Assembly (NCBI GenBank): GCA_024291935.2
Contig: JAGTYA010000025.1
Span: 11,057,501 to 11,121,500, forward strand
Origin: Okapia johnstoni
Taxonomy: Eukaryota; Chordata; Mammalia; Artiodactyla; Giraffidae
Length of the DNA stretch: 64,000 bases
Direction of reading: 5' to 3'
Shown here: in pieces, positions 35,901 through 45,503 of the stretch
Layout of the letters: the number at the start of each line of letters is the position of its first letter
Numbering within the stretch: position 1 is the first letter of the stretch
The notes under the pieces: generated by a model
Told to the model about the DNA's origin: nothing
The model's input: only the letters and a program-made list of their open reading frames with translations
Database searches by the model: none
Program-made: the position numbers and the translations under genes

Positions 35901-36845
35901 TGATACCCGGGGATGAGGAGGTCCTCCTTGGTGGCCAGAGGACGGGGACAGCTGGAACCACGGCCCCCCGCCCCGTTTCCCTTAAAGCCTCTTACATTTT
36001 CACACTCACAGTTAGCGTCATCCTTTTTCTCTTGGTTCTCTCAAAGCCTGTATCCCTGGTAGCGCTTTTCATTACCTATCGCTAAAAAAAATGCAACTGT
36101 AGATATTCATTTTAACCAGACACAGCCCCATGTCTGCCACAGTCTTCTCTCCAGAAGAATTCACACTCTGGAGAGCTGGCATCCTGTGCTGGGCTCGGGT
36201 GCAGGGGGCAGCTGGCCCCTCTCGCCCGCCCTCTGTCTGAGGGCTGCGTCTCCAGCTCGCTCCCCGGCACGGCCTGCTCAGGCTGAGTGCCGCTCTTTTT
36301 CCTGAGCTTGCTTCATTCTCTGCCTGGGTTTGGAGAGCCTGACTGCTCTCTTCTCTGGCCGGTCTCACCCACCATGAGCTTCCCCCTCTCCCTTCCGGCC
36401 CTTGGAACCCACCCTGCTCCCCTCTTTGTCCCCCTGGTCACATCCCCGTGCCCAGGTCAGGCCCTCATGCAGTGCCTCTTCCCTGGTTTCCCAGGAGCTC
36501 GAGCTGGGGGTCTGAGCTGCCGATGCTTTCTCCTAGGAGCTCAAGGTGAGTGCCAGCAGCCAGAAGATGCTGCAGTGGCTGGCCACGAAGTCACCCAAAA
36601 AGGAAGAGCCCAAAACACCCCAAAAGGAAGAGCCCAAAACACCCCAAAAGGAAGAGCCCAAAACACCCCAAAAGGAAGAGCCCAAAACACCCCAAAAGGA
36701 AGAGGCAGATGTGCCCCAGTGGTCCAGCCAGTTCCTGCAGAAGAGCCCACTAACCCCCAAGAGAGGCAGCGCCAGCCTCCTGGAGCGATGGCTGAAGCGG
36801 GGGCAGGAGGAAGAGCCTGTGGCCAAGCGGCCTCACATGCAGTAG
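23940..36845 (+). CDS. HMCES: Abasic-site processing protein HMCES (SRAP domain), 6 coding exons
   Basis: HMCES binds single-stranded DNA at replication forks and forms a covalent crosslink with abasic sites through its N-terminal cysteine. Coding exons: 23940-24122, 29652-29795, 30479-30604, 32290-32477, 35137-35344, 36537-36845. They join to 1158 nt, 385 residues plus stop. After Met removal Cys2 becomes the catalytic terminus (MCGRTSC). Asn96 (NTSNCR), Glu127 (ADGFYEW) and His212 (IHNRMPAIL; human His210) are all present. The SRAP domain fills residues 2 to ~280 and the rest is a lysine/glutamate-rich tail. Human HMCES as I recall has 354 residues. The extra 31 are +2 near residue 155, +5 from a duplicated LLPVH, and +24 from a PKTPQKEE repeat present four times. 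Intron 4 uses a GC donor. An acceptor at 23916-23917 just before the ATG implies a noncoding first exon. Confidence 0.96.
24640..24752 (-). mobile_element. CHR-type SINE fragment in HMCES intron 1
   Basis: Antisense SINE piece: GGGATCTTGTTTGCTCACCAGGGATTGAACCTGC…GGGAAGTCCC. Confidence 0.65.
25740..25890. mobile_element. MER5/MER20-like DNA transposon in HMCES intron 1
   Basis: CGGCACTGCTGACACCTTG…GTGCACTGTAGAATGTTTAGCAGCATCACTGGCC matches a common hAT-type nonautonomous element. I am not certain which family. Confidence 0.5.
26512..26652 (-). mobile_element. BovA/BovB 3' fragment in HMCES intron 1
   Basis: TTCAGTTCACTTCAGTCGCTCAGTCGTGTCC…CACCAACTCCTGGAGTTCACTCAAACTC is the antisense 3' end of a BovB-derived element. 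Confidence 0.85.
27030..27245. repeat. Ancient interspersed repeat in HMCES intron 1
   Basis: AATACAGTTTTATTAGAATACAGCCATGC … GAGTTGAGTTGAGTGGCAGCAGAGAC … CACTGTCTGGTCCATTACAGAAAAAG is a widespread mammalian repeat. I recognise the text but not its family name with certainty. Confidence 0.5.
28380..28820. repeat. Possible LTR/MaLR-like relic in HMCES intron 1
   Basis: The stretch with GTTTATTACAGTGAAGGGATACA … TTGTTGGGGGCTGGTCACGTAGGC … CCAGAAGGAAAGCAGGTGCTCAGCA reads like an old LTR of the MaLR/ERVL kind. I cannot confirm this by eye. Confidence 0.3.
29440..29580 (-). mobile_element. Bov-tA/BovA fragment 70 bp before HMCES exon 2
   Basis: Antisense GATCAGTCGTGTCCGACTCTTGCGACCCC … CATGGGATTCTCCAAGCAAGAACACTGG. 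It ends close to the branch-point region of HMCES intron 1. Confidence 0.8.
30650..31060. mobile_element. LINE-like relic in HMCES intron 3
   Basis: T-rich antisense LINE-like text (CATTATCTCTTCTTTCTGGAATTCTCATTATACG … CATTCTTTTTCTCTGCG). It probably derives from L1 or HAL1; the assignment is tentative. Confidence 0.4.
33438..33655 (-). mobile_element. Bov-tA SINE in HMCES intron 4
   Basis: Near-complete antisense copy: GTCATTTAGTCGCTCCCTCGTGTCCGGCTC … GATCGAACCTGCATCTCCTGC … TTTACCACTGAGCCACCTGGG. Confidence 0.9.
34430..34548 (+). mobile_element. CHR-type SINE in HMCES intron 4
   Basis: Plus-strand GATTCCCTGGCAGTCCAGTGGTTAGGACTCC … GGGAAACTAAGATCCTGCAAGC, ending CCCCAAAATAAAATA. Confidence 0.85.
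35300..35335 (+). repeat. HMCES: 15-bp tandem duplication in HMCES exon 5
   Basis: CTGCTCCCGGTCCAC is followed by CTGCTGCCGGTCCAT and then CTGCTG, giving [12 protein letters not shown] at the end of the SRAP region. Human has one shorter segment here as I recall. It adds five residues in frame. Confidence 0.85.
36609..36704 (+). repeat. HMCES: 24-bp coding minisatellite in HMCES, 4 identical copies
   Basis: Four head-to-tail, nucleotide-identical copies of a 24-bp unit encode PKTPQKEE four times (residues 308-339). A partial relic (KKEE) precedes the array. Because 24 is a multiple of three, the frame survives any copy number. Confidence 0.95.
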
Positions 36846-36869
36846 CACAGGCCTTCCGGAGACCACAGC

Positions 36870-37095
36870 CGAGGTGCATGGCGCTGAGTACCGCGGGTTC
36901 ACAGGTCGTGTGTGGTGGTCTATGTGTGTGGGGTGTGTGTGGGGTGGGGTGGGGGAGTTCCAAGGCTGAGATGTGCAGTGCTGAATAGCGCGTGATCACA
37001 GGTGTGTGCGTGTGTGTTGGAGGAGTTCTGACACCGAGAGGTCCTGCGCTGTGTGATCACAGGTTGCGCTTGTGGGGGCGGGGTGTGGGTGGCGG
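36870..37095 (+). repeat. GT-rich imperfect tandem repeat in HMCES 3'UTR
   Basis: Three related segments share a core near GCGCTG/GTGCTGA…CG(T)GATCACAGGT followed by a (GT)-rich run, at about 36874, 36974 and 37041. Copies are diverged. Confidence 0.6.
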
Positions 37096-37399
37096 AGTGG
37101 CTCCTGTCATAGCTCAGTGTTAGTTCAGGGTTTCGGCCTCCCTGGGCACTGCGTGCTGGCTGTTGACCAGGACTGCCCGGCGGGGTGGGCGGGCATCCTG
37201 GGAAGAGGTGCGGACCACCCCATCAGCTCCGAGGGAGGGGAGGGAGCGCTGGCCCACAGCCCTCTCCAGGTGGCCGGGTGGGCCCTCCCTGGGAGCCTGT
37301 CCCTGCTGGCGATTCTCAGCAGAGGCTGTATTCTGCTCAGCCTGTGGGCTCTTTCAGTATTTGGGAGTTAGGGTCTTAAAACATTGTCTTTTTTTCCTG

Positions 37400-37405
37400 A
37401 ATAAA
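37400..37405 (+). terminator. HMCES: HMCES proximal poly(A) signal
   Basis: AATAAA 555 nt after the stop codon, in a locally AT-rich stretch. It could be used in place of the distal signal. Confidence 0.6.
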
Positions 37406-37548
37406 CTGTATTTGATAACCTGTCTAGAAGATGCTGCCGGGGGGAGGAACTCTGATCTGTTTCCTCCTGGCCACCGTCCCGGGGAATAATTTTGTCACGA
37501 GCGTGGGGGCACTGGGGTTCTGGCGGGCAAAACTGCTTTTTTGGAAAC

Positions 37549-37554
37549 AATAAA
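37549..37554 (+). terminator. HMCES: HMCES distal poly(A) signal
   Basis: A second AATAAA, about 150 nt past the proximal one and followed by a T-rich GTGTCTTTTC stretch that could serve as the downstream element. Confidence 0.6.
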
Positions 37555-37679
37555 AAGACTTGGCAGGGGGCTCTTTTATTGAGTGTCTTTTCACTCTTAA
37601 TACCTGGAAGTTGTCTGAATCCAGTAGCTTAAAGCAACCAGACAGAGTGCCTGCCGGCACGAGCAGTGCAGGCCAGGCG

Positions 37680-38130
37680 CGAGCCCTGCCCAGGCTCAGG
37701 TGCGCGGCGCCCGGGGGCAGGAGGGCACCCGCCCAGCCTGGTCGGCGCCGCCGGGTTTGCTCTGCAGGCAGATGTCCGTCTGCGTGGCTGTGGCCGTCCG
37801 TCCGCCCCGCCCAGATGCTTGGGTCCGCGAAGGCAGGATGCGCGCAGCCCTGCAGGCTCTCCCGGGCGCTGCGTCTGGATGCGGGGTGCGCCGAGGCGGA
37901 GGGGCCCGCCGGCTCCGGGGCGAGCCTCCAGGAATTCCGCCCGGCCAGGATCGGCCCCGCCCCGCGGGCGTCCCAGCGGCGGGCCGGGGGGCGGGGCCCG
38001 CGCGGCCCGGGCTCCCCGGTTCCTCTTCCGGGGCCGCGGAGGGTGGGCTGGAGCCGGCCACGCGGGGGACGGGCGCCTTCCGCAAGCTTCTGTCTCCTCT
38101 GGGCTCTTCTGCTTGGAGTAAGAGATTTTA
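37680..38130. promoter_or_regulatory. Orphan CpG island just past HMCES
   Basis: Dense CpG sequence beginning ~110 bp after the HMCES poly(A) site. No start codon, exon or conserved protein could be assigned on either strand. It may be a promoter of an unannotated RNA or an enhancer. Confidence 0.45.
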
Positions 38131-39710
38131 CAAATGCAGAGAACATACAGGAATGTCGACTGTTAAGACTTTTTTGTCATATTTACTTCGTTTAGTAGAG
38201 CAGCAAAAGGGAAATTTCCTTGGTTTTCCGCACTCTTGTTTTCAGAGTTGTCAGTTTGATGGGGGCTTTTACCAGACAGCATGGAATGTTCCCAGAGTGT
38301 GTGTGTTTTTCAATCCGGTTCTTATAACCTCGACATAAGTGTGATGTTTAAAGGCGCATTCTCATACCAAAACATGGTTTTGTGATTTTCAGGTCTACGT
38401 AAACGGCGTCACGGGCACTTCCTTCTGCAGTTTCCGCCTTGTCTGAATCCTCGGCGTTCCTAGGCATTGCCAGGTCGCTCCCGATTTTCGCTGGACTGCC
38501 GTTTTCTCCCCTCTGCCAGTCCTTACTCCTGCTTGTAAGAATCAAGTCTCAGGAGAAGGGCAGCCTGCTCCTGCCTGTCTCCGGTGGCCACGGAGACCAG
38601 GCCCCAGCCACTCTCCCTGCAGGAGGGACAGCCCCTTCACGGGGCTCTCTGACCCCTCAGTGGGCTCCCAGCCAGCAGGCTCTCCCCAGCCCACCCTCCC
38701 TGCGGGCACAAGGCTTGGCTCCAGGCCTCAGAGGAAGCAGAGGGGCCCCTAGACTCCAGATTCTGTTGCAGTGGACAGATGTCTCCCCAACTCCTGTCTG
38801 CAGTCCACCTGGCTCCGGCTCCAGCGCTTCCTGTAAAGCTGTGTACCTGAAAAGCTCTGCACCCAAGGGGAACAGACCCAGGCAAGGGAGGGACTCGGCC
38901 CGCAGCGCACAGCTTCGTGTAGGGAAGCCAGGGGCAGATCAGAGGGGCTCCTAGCCTGGGGTGTCTCAGCTTGCAGGGTGAGGACAGGACCCTGCTTTCC
39001 ACCGGGAAAGCCCAGGGGTAGGTTGGTGATGGGAACCAGAGAGGGTGATGGCTGACCTCAGCCAGGAGGAGGGTAGAGCCTCAGACCTTGGGGAAGGAGC
39101 TCTGGCTTGGGCTGCATGGGAGGTCCCCAGTACATACAAAGCTGCCCTGAGACTTGGTTTGTCCATCTCTGAATCAGGAAAGCGGGTGCTCACAGTTGAA
39201 CTCCCAGGAGCCCACAGCAACAGGTGCTGGTGTTGGAGACCCAACGCCTACTGCTGTCAGGGTGTTGCTCATGTGGAGAAGGGTCCCGGGGCTCCAGGGA
39301 AGAGAGACATGCTGCAGACTCCATGGGCTACACTCCCAGTGGAGGTGCGGGGAGGGGGGGCGCTGGGACAGGCCCCACTGCCCCACTTTTAGCCCCCGAT
39401 AGAGGCCGCCAGGAGAAAGAGAACGCTTGGGAGAGGCAAGAGGAGTGGGGCGAGGACAGGGAAGCACATACACGGAGGTGCACAGTGCAGGGCTCTGGGG
39501 GGAGGTGGTCACCCGGGGCGCAGGCCCTCAGCACCGGCAGGCTGAGCTCGTCACCACCGCGGGGCTTTCCTCTGGCTCATACTCCAGAAGGAGACCACCA
39601 TCCAAAGCCGTGCGTCTTGTGAAGCAGCCAGAACAACCCGCAAAGAAGATTAAACTGAGTGATCACACAGGTGGGGCCCGCAGGCCACACCATGTCACAC
39701 ATGATTTTGT
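38131..39710. other. Intergenic HMCES to H1-10, part 1
   Basis: No supported gene. A reading frame ending at 39670 (KQPEQPAKKIKLSDHT, followed by a donor-like CACAG|GTGGGG) was weighed but has no recognisable family. Confidence 0.4.
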
Positions 39711-39711
39711 T

Positions 39712-40325
39712 TGTTAAGGAATTTGTTTTGGTAAAATACACACCGTGGCACCCGTTTTTCAGTGCACAGTTCAGTGGTATGAAACACGTTCACACTGTTG
39801 TGCAGCCATCACCAGCATCCATCCCCAGAAGTCTTTTCATCTTGCAAACCTGAGATTCTAACCCCATCCCTGTCCCAGCCTCTGACACCCACCATCCTAT
39901 TTCCTGTCTTTTGTGTACTCGACTCCTGCAGGCCCTCACATAGGTGGGATCATGCAGTTCTTATCCCTTTGTGACTGGCTTGTTTCACTGAGCGCAGTGT
40001 TTTTCAGGTTAATCCATGTTGTCACAAGTGTCAGAACTTCCTTTTAAGGCTGAAGAATATTGCATGGTGTGTGGAGACCACACTTTGTTCATCCATCAGC
40101 CACTGATGGACACCTGGGTTGCCACCTGTTGGCTGTTGTGGTTAGTGCTGCTACGAGCATGGCTGGGCAGATCTCTGAGTCACTATTTTCAATTCTTTTG
40201 GGTGTGTCCCCAGAAGTAAAATTGATGGCTCAATTCTATGATTGATTTCTTGAGGAACCTCCATACTGTTTTCCAATAGCTGCATCATTTTACATTCCTG
40301 CCATCAATGCCCAAAGTTCCAGTTT
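39712..40325 (-). mobile_element. L1 fragment, ~600 bp
   Basis: The plus strand holds the familiar antisense L1 series: GTGCACAGTTCAGTGGTATG, GTGCAGCCATCACCAGCATCC, ATCCATGTTGTCACAAGTGTCAG, TTTTCCAATAGCTGCATCA. Confidence 0.8.
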
Positions 40326-41324
40326 CAAGTCCACATTTTAAAAGTGGGAGGTTTCACACACACAAAATGTATAGTCTCCACATAAAAACTTCTCAGGAGG
40401 TGCCTCTGATGACCGAGTCCCGTGTGGGACCACAGGCAGCCGGGGGACCCTCCTGCCAGGCTCCCTGGATAACCCACTCCCCTCCCTGCCTCCAGAGGGC
40501 AGCTCAGAAACTTGCGGGTGCTTCTGCCATGTCTAAGAAAGCTCTGGCTACCTTCTACCCCCTTGTTGCCTGGAGACCATCAGAAGGGCTCTGGGGTCTG
40601 TGCACCTCTGTTTGAGACCCTGGTCCCAGCTGGCACGCACCCACCTGATGGTGGGGAATCGCGATCTCTTCGCATGGCTGTGGCTGGGCCGCACGGGGCC
40701 GCCCTCACTCGTATGTTTCCCTGTGGGGCGGCCACAGGCAGATTCTTGCCAGATTCGGGAGGAAGCCGCCACTGCGGCTGCCGGGCTGCCCACTTACCTC
40801 CTCGGTGGGAAGCGGCACCGGAGCTGGCAGTCTACTTTCCCTGGATTCTCAGGGTTCCTGATTCCCAGGCCAGATGTGGACATGTTCACCTCTGGACGAA
40901 GAGTCTCAGCTTCTGCAGGACAAGGACACCCCCGTCGCCAGGGTCAGAGGCAACATGGACTTGGGTTTCGGTAACTGTGCTAAGCACCAGGCCTGGTCCA
41001 GGCAGAGGGCAGCTTGAGCCAGAGTTGACTGGGTCAAGACCCCATCCTATGGGTTGCTCGGGCAGTTTGGCCTCGAAAGGGGCCTTTGCAGCGTCTGCGG
41101 AGCCATCCAGGGCCCAGGGAGAGGCGGGATCCAGAACACAGAGGCAGACCTGAGATCTGAGGAGTTTCCCAGAGAGGCAGGTCCCAGCCCAGGGAGAGGA
41201 AAGAGGCGGCCTCGCAGGAGAAGAGAGAACTGCATACCCAGAGGTGATGGAAAACCTGAGACCCTGGCCAGAAGGTCAGACAGCCCTGCTCAGCAGATGA
41301 GTGAGCAAAAGAAATCTCTTTGGG

Positions 41325-41575
41325 CTCTGTTTATAGATGAGGACACTGAGGCTTAGAAAGAGCAGTCTTGCCCCAAACAACAGACTGTGGTGGAGCCAGG
41401 TGCAGAGCCCTGCCCTGCCACTGCGGGCCCCCAGCCCCTCCTGCCCGGCAGATGCAGGTCTGGGCCATGGCCCTGCCCCTGGTCGCTTGCCTCATCCAGG
41501 AAGCCCTCCTCCAGGGCCTCGCAGTGTCATGTGCCTTCAATGTTCACCTGGAATTGAGGCCCCTTGAGCCAAGTC
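41325..41575 (+). repeat. MIR and L2-like relics
   Basis: TATAGATGAGGACACTGAGGCTTAGAAAGAG is MIR-like. CTCATCCAGGAAGCCCTCC at 41491-41509 is the common L2 phrase. Confidence 0.5.
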
Positions 41576-42014
41576 CAAGAGACACAGTAAGTAGATTCCC
41601 CCGCCCCTGCCCCCGCCCCCTGCTCCGTCCAGGAGCTGAGTGTGATGTCCCGAGCAGAAAATAGACCTCCCGCACCAGTAAGGTAGGTGTTGGAACACCT
41701 CCCTCACGGGCTCTCTGGAGGCTGAGGTCTCTGCACAACGGGCGTTTCTTCAACTTTAGGGTGTGGAACCCACCCACGGAGGTGCCGCTCGGCTGAAGGC
41801 AACTTGGGCAGTTGAGAAGGTGCCTGTAGGTGGAGTGAAGGCCCCGGGAGAGCGTGTGTTCAATTTTCACGGGTTTCCTGTAGGCCACGCAGGCTTCCTC
41901 ATAGTTGCAGGAGCCACTCTGTAGCGCGGAGCATGGGTTCTCACTGGGGTGGCCTCTCTCGTTGAAGAGCACGGGCAACACAGCACAGGCTCAGTGCTGT
42001 GGCTCATGAGCTTA

Positions 42015-42118
42015 GTTGCTTCACAGCTCGCAAGATCTTCCTGGACCAGCGATAGAACCTGCGTCTCCTGCCTTGGCAGGTGGATTCTTAACCACTAGAC
42101 AACCAGGGAAGTCCTGGG
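42015..42118 (-). mobile_element. tRNA-type SINE fragment
   Basis: Antisense GATCTTCCTGGACCAGCGATAGAACCTGCGTCTCCTGCC … CTTAACCACTAGACAACCAGGGAAGTCC. Confidence 0.75.
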
Positions 42119-42119
42119 C

Positions 42120-44439
42120 GACTGGTTTTGAGGAAGAACAGTTTGAATGGATGACAAGGTCCAGGATGTGGGCATGGGAGGATAAAATGAGTTGAAGGAG
42201 TGAGACTGGATTGCAGGTAACAGAAACACAAGTCAAACTAGCTTATGTAAAAAGCAAGCATCGGCTCCTAGAACAACCAGGTTTAACTAGCTTCAGGCAC
42301 AACTGGATCTGGACCTTGCATTAATATCCTTAGGTATCTGTTTCTCTGTGTATTGGCTCCAGCTTTCTGTCTTGGCTCCTTTTTCAGGTGGGCGTTCTCC
42401 ATGTGTTGACAAGGGTGGCCACTGGCAGCTCTGGCCCCATGTTCCTACCCTTAGTGGTCCTGGGTGGAAGAGCTCCTCTTTCTCACTACTTCCAGATTGA
42501 CTCATTGAGGTCAAGAACTCATTTCACCGATCGTTGCGGCCAGGCAACAGGTTAAAGAGTCATCAGCCGGGTCTCTGGTCACGTGACCAGCCTTGGGACA
42601 GTAGGAGTCAGACCTCAGAGCATTGCGGCTGGAGAACAGGAGGCAGGACTTTGTCCCTGGGAGAAAACGTGCATTTTATCATCAGAAGAGGCGTTCCAGT
42701 GCTTCTGGAGAAACAGGCCTTAGCGTGGAAAAGAGAACAAGCCAGGGGCCAAGCCTTCAAACAGCGGTGGGTACGGGGTGACAGGAGAGGTGGGGTCGGC
42801 ATCAGAGCTGGAGGCCACTGGGAGAACTGGGGCGTGAGCAGTGCAGGGCAGATGTAGGAGGGAAGTCTGTAAAGACCCTGCAGAACGGCTGACCTGCAGG
42901 GCCACTTGGGGTCGTGGCTGGAGGGAGGTCATCAAAAGGTGGAGTTAGCAAGGGTAGGAGCTTGGGTCGGGGGAGCTCTGCAAGGAGAAGCTGCTTGGTG
43001 TGAAGAGCTTGGCCAGAAAAGGCCGAGTTCACTGCCCTTGTCCCTGTAGCCCGCCAAACCCGCCCCCCCCCTCCCCCCCCCCCGCCCAGCACACCCCACC
43101 CCAACCTCAGGGCCACCTAGGAGAGGGCCAGAGAGCCAGGCCCCAGCCCGAGGCTGACTTGGACAGCTGGGGTGAGCCCAGGTGGCATCTGGTTCAGGGA
43201 CAGAGAGTGGAGTCTGAGGGCTCACGTTTAGTGGGTCAAGAGCGCCATCCCCTGGACCCTGGGGAGGCCAGGGCCTCTCACGGCTGCTAGTTGCTGCTGC
43301 TGGCCTATTGGCTGGCTCTGCAGACAGCTTGGGACTGGCCCCGTCTGGCACAGTGGCCCTGCAGCAGGGTACTGGGCACAATGCCCCCCAATCAGAGCTG
43401 CAAAGTAGATGAAGCTGTGGCCAAAACCTGGGCTGGCAGGGTGGGTGTTTTTCCGAAGAATCCGTACAGCCACGCCAAGTCCAGCATTCCTCCTCCGCCC
43501 CAATGGCGGCCTGGTCGCTTTAGAGAGGATGACGTGGTTCCCTCCCACCCCCAGCAAAAGCGTGGACAGGACCGGCACCTGGGCTGGCTTGGACCAGGAT
43601 AGAGCCGGGCAGTAACACTGTCAGCTGGCCCTGCAGGAGGCAGTGCAGACCCCCCCAGCAGGGACGGGAGAGGTCAAGCGGGTCTGGGTGACCGCTTGGG
43701 AGGGTCTGTGCTGTTACCCTTCCCTGTGTTCCAGAGGGCAGTGGCTGCCAGGCAGCGGTCAAGGAACTTGCTGGCCCAGGACTCTTCTCTAGTGGAGATT
43801 CTCTGCGGCTCTCATCTAGCCCCAGCCCAGGCTTGTTCAGCCTGGTCTGTACATATACACTATTCTGGAATGTTCGCTGGCTTCCCCACAGCTCGAGTTC
43901 TCCCGTTTTGCAGGGTTGTTCCCTAATAGAAACATGTTAAAATAGGCCTCAGTTTAGCGCCCGACTGGACGACCAACTATTCCATATGATGAACACACAA
44001 GTGTGGGGGCCTCCCAGGGCAGAATCTCATTCCTGCCAGTTTACCCGTAACTCTGGATCCCACGTACGCTCCAGATTAATTTACAAGCTCCAAGAACGTC
44101 AGCCTTGCTGAGACCCCTTCTTGCATCACGGCGGGTGAGCCTGGGTCCGCTATCCATCACATCAACAGAGAGCCTCACTGAACTCTGTGAAGGTCCACCC
44201 TGCAGTGACCGAGAGCAGACACCCGCAAAGCCCCTGCTCTCCTAGCCCCCGGGTGATGGACGAAACTGCCCTTCTACCCAGGTAAACCCATGCCTTCTGG
44301 GACAAACCGCCCATCTCCCCGCCTGCGTCTCTAACGGACTTGGCGCACAGGGGAACCCTCCGCTAGACCCATCCAGCCCAAGCTCAAGCCCCACGGCGGC
44401 CCCGCCCAGCCCTCCTCCACTCGAAGACGACAAGAGCGG
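42120..44439. other. Intergenic HMCES to H1-10, part 2
   Basis: 2.3 kb with no supported gene or clear repeat. A C-rich low-complexity run lies at 43059-43100. Reading frames here have no recognisable families. Confidence 0.5.
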
Positions 44440-44456
44440 TTGAAAGGTTTAAACAA

Positions 44457-44462
44457 TTTATT
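44457..44462 (-). terminator. H1-10: H1-10 poly(A) signal
   Basis: AATAAA on the minus strand about 400 nt past the stop, as expected for a polyadenylated replacement-type linker histone. Confidence 0.8.
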
Positions 44463-44594
44463 TTGCCCCAAAAATGGAGACCGGAGAAAGAGCAGCCGCG
44501 CGCGCCCGGAGGCGGGGAGGGCGGGGGCGGGAAGGGCTGCGCCGCCGTGGCGTCCTCGCGCGCAGGGCCCGGGGCGGGCAGGCGCAGCCCGGCC

Positions 44595-44652
44595 ATTGGC
44601 GCCCCGGAGCCGGTAACCAAGGCGACAGCCCGGGCCAAGAGCGAGAGCCAAT
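44595..44652. promoter_or_regulatory. CCAAT / X-box-like / CCAAT cluster in H1-10 3'UTR
   Basis: ATTGG (inverted CCAAT) at 44595-44599, X-box-like GTAACCAAGGCGAC at 44613-44626, and CCAAT at 44648-44652. This layout resembles NF-Y plus RFX promoter modules; function is inferred. Confidence 0.4.
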
Positions 44653-44858
44653 AAGGGCGTCGCCAGGGCCGTTTCAAAAATCTAAAGCAAACAATAACCA
44701 AAAAAAAAAAAAAAAAAAAAAAAAACGCTCCCACCATGGGGGATGGGCAGGCCGGCGCGGCCCGGGCCCACTGATGTCGGAGCGCACACGGCGGTTCGGG
44801 CTCCGCGCCAAACCTACGTGCACTCGGGGGTGGAAAAGTGGGCGCCGGGGCCCCGCGC

Positions 44859-45503
44859 TCACTTGCGGCCCTTGGGCACTTTGGGGACGCTGGGCTTGGC
44901 CGCCTTCTTCACCTTCTTCCCCCCCGCAGCCGCCGCCTTCTTGGCCTTGCTGCCTTTGTCCTTCTTGGAAGCGGCGCCCTTCTTGTGCGAGCGCTTCTCG
45001 GGCTGTGGGCCTTTGGCTGGCTTCTTGTCCGCGCGTCGCGGGGCGGCCGCGCCCGGGGCCGTCTTCTTGGCCTTGTGCGCAGCGGGCGCCGGGGCAGAGG
45101 CAGGCGCCGGGGCTCCGCGCCGCTCGCTGCCGCCACCCTCCAGCTTCTTGCGGTTGAGCTTGAAGGAGCCGTTGGCGCCGGTGCCCTTCACCTGCAGCAG
45201 GGTGTCGTTCTGCACCAGCGCCTTGATGGAGTACTTGAGGTAGGTGCGCCCGTTTTGCTGGTCGAACCACGCCACCTTCTTGGCCTCCGCATAGATCTTG
45301 GCCAGCGATGAGCCGTTGCGCTCGCCCAGCCGGCGGATGGTCTCCACCACCAGCTGGCTGTATTTGCCCGGCTGATTCTTCTTTTTGCTATTCTTCCTCT
45401 TCTTGGACGGGGACAACGCGGCCGAGCCTCCGGCCTTCGCCGCCTTCTTGGCCGCCCCCTCGGCAGTCGTCAGCGGCAGGGCCTCTTCGAGCTCCACAGA
45501 CAT
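44859..45503 (-). CDS. H1-10: Linker histone H1.10 (H1x), single exon
   Basis: Replication-independent linker histone. The CDS of 214 codons plus stop starts [16 protein letters not shown]. The winged-helix globular domain spans residues ~44-118 ([20 protein letters not shown] to [11 protein letters not shown]). The long lysine/alanine/proline-rich tail ends [12 protein letters not shown]. It is close to human H1-10 (213 residues, from memory), with one extra serine before the ERRGAP segment. The ATG at 45503 is chosen because the known N-terminus begins there. The open frame runs 177 codons further upstream, but it crosses the TATA-like element and the family has no such extension. No histone stem-loop follows the stop; a poly(A) signal is present, in line with replication-independent expression. 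Confidence 0.97.
   Translation of the reverse strand: MSVELEEALPLTTAEGAAKKAAKAGGSAALSPSKKRKNSKKKNQPGKYSQLVVETIRRLGERNGSSLAKIYAEAKKVAWFDQQNGRTYLKYSIKALVQNDTLLQVKGTGANGSFKLNRKKLEGGGSERRGAPAPASAPAPAAHKAKKTAPGAAAPRRADKKPAKGPQPEKRSHKKGAASKKDKGSKAKKAAAAGGKKVKKAAKPSVPKVPKGRK

Larger units (their letters stand above)
36846..37570 (+). other. HMCES: HMCES 3'UTR
   Basis: The 3'UTR contains GT-rich, imperfect tandem copies around 36874-37090, then two AATAAA signals. The distal one gives a 3'UTR of about 720 nt. Confidence 0.7.
44440..44858 (-). other. H1-10: H1-10 3'UTR
   Basis: 3'UTR of about 420 nt. It carries a 26-nt A tract at 44700-44725 on + (U tract in the mRNA), then a GC-rich stretch with CCAAT and X-box-like motifs (44595-44652), then the poly(A) signal. 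Confidence 0.7.

Noticed and set aside
36600..36720. CRISPR-like array
   Set aside because: The 24-bp units are contiguous with no spacers, lie in a coding exon, and the genome is mammalian.
37424..38146. 240-codon minus-strand frame past HMCES
   Set aside because: It spans the orphan CpG island and HMCES 3' sequence, has low-complexity composition and no recognised family.
39560..39680. Possible exon ending KQPEQPAKKIKLSDHT with a GT donor
   Set aside because: No acceptor, start or partner exon could be found and I recognise no family; one donor-like match is not enough.
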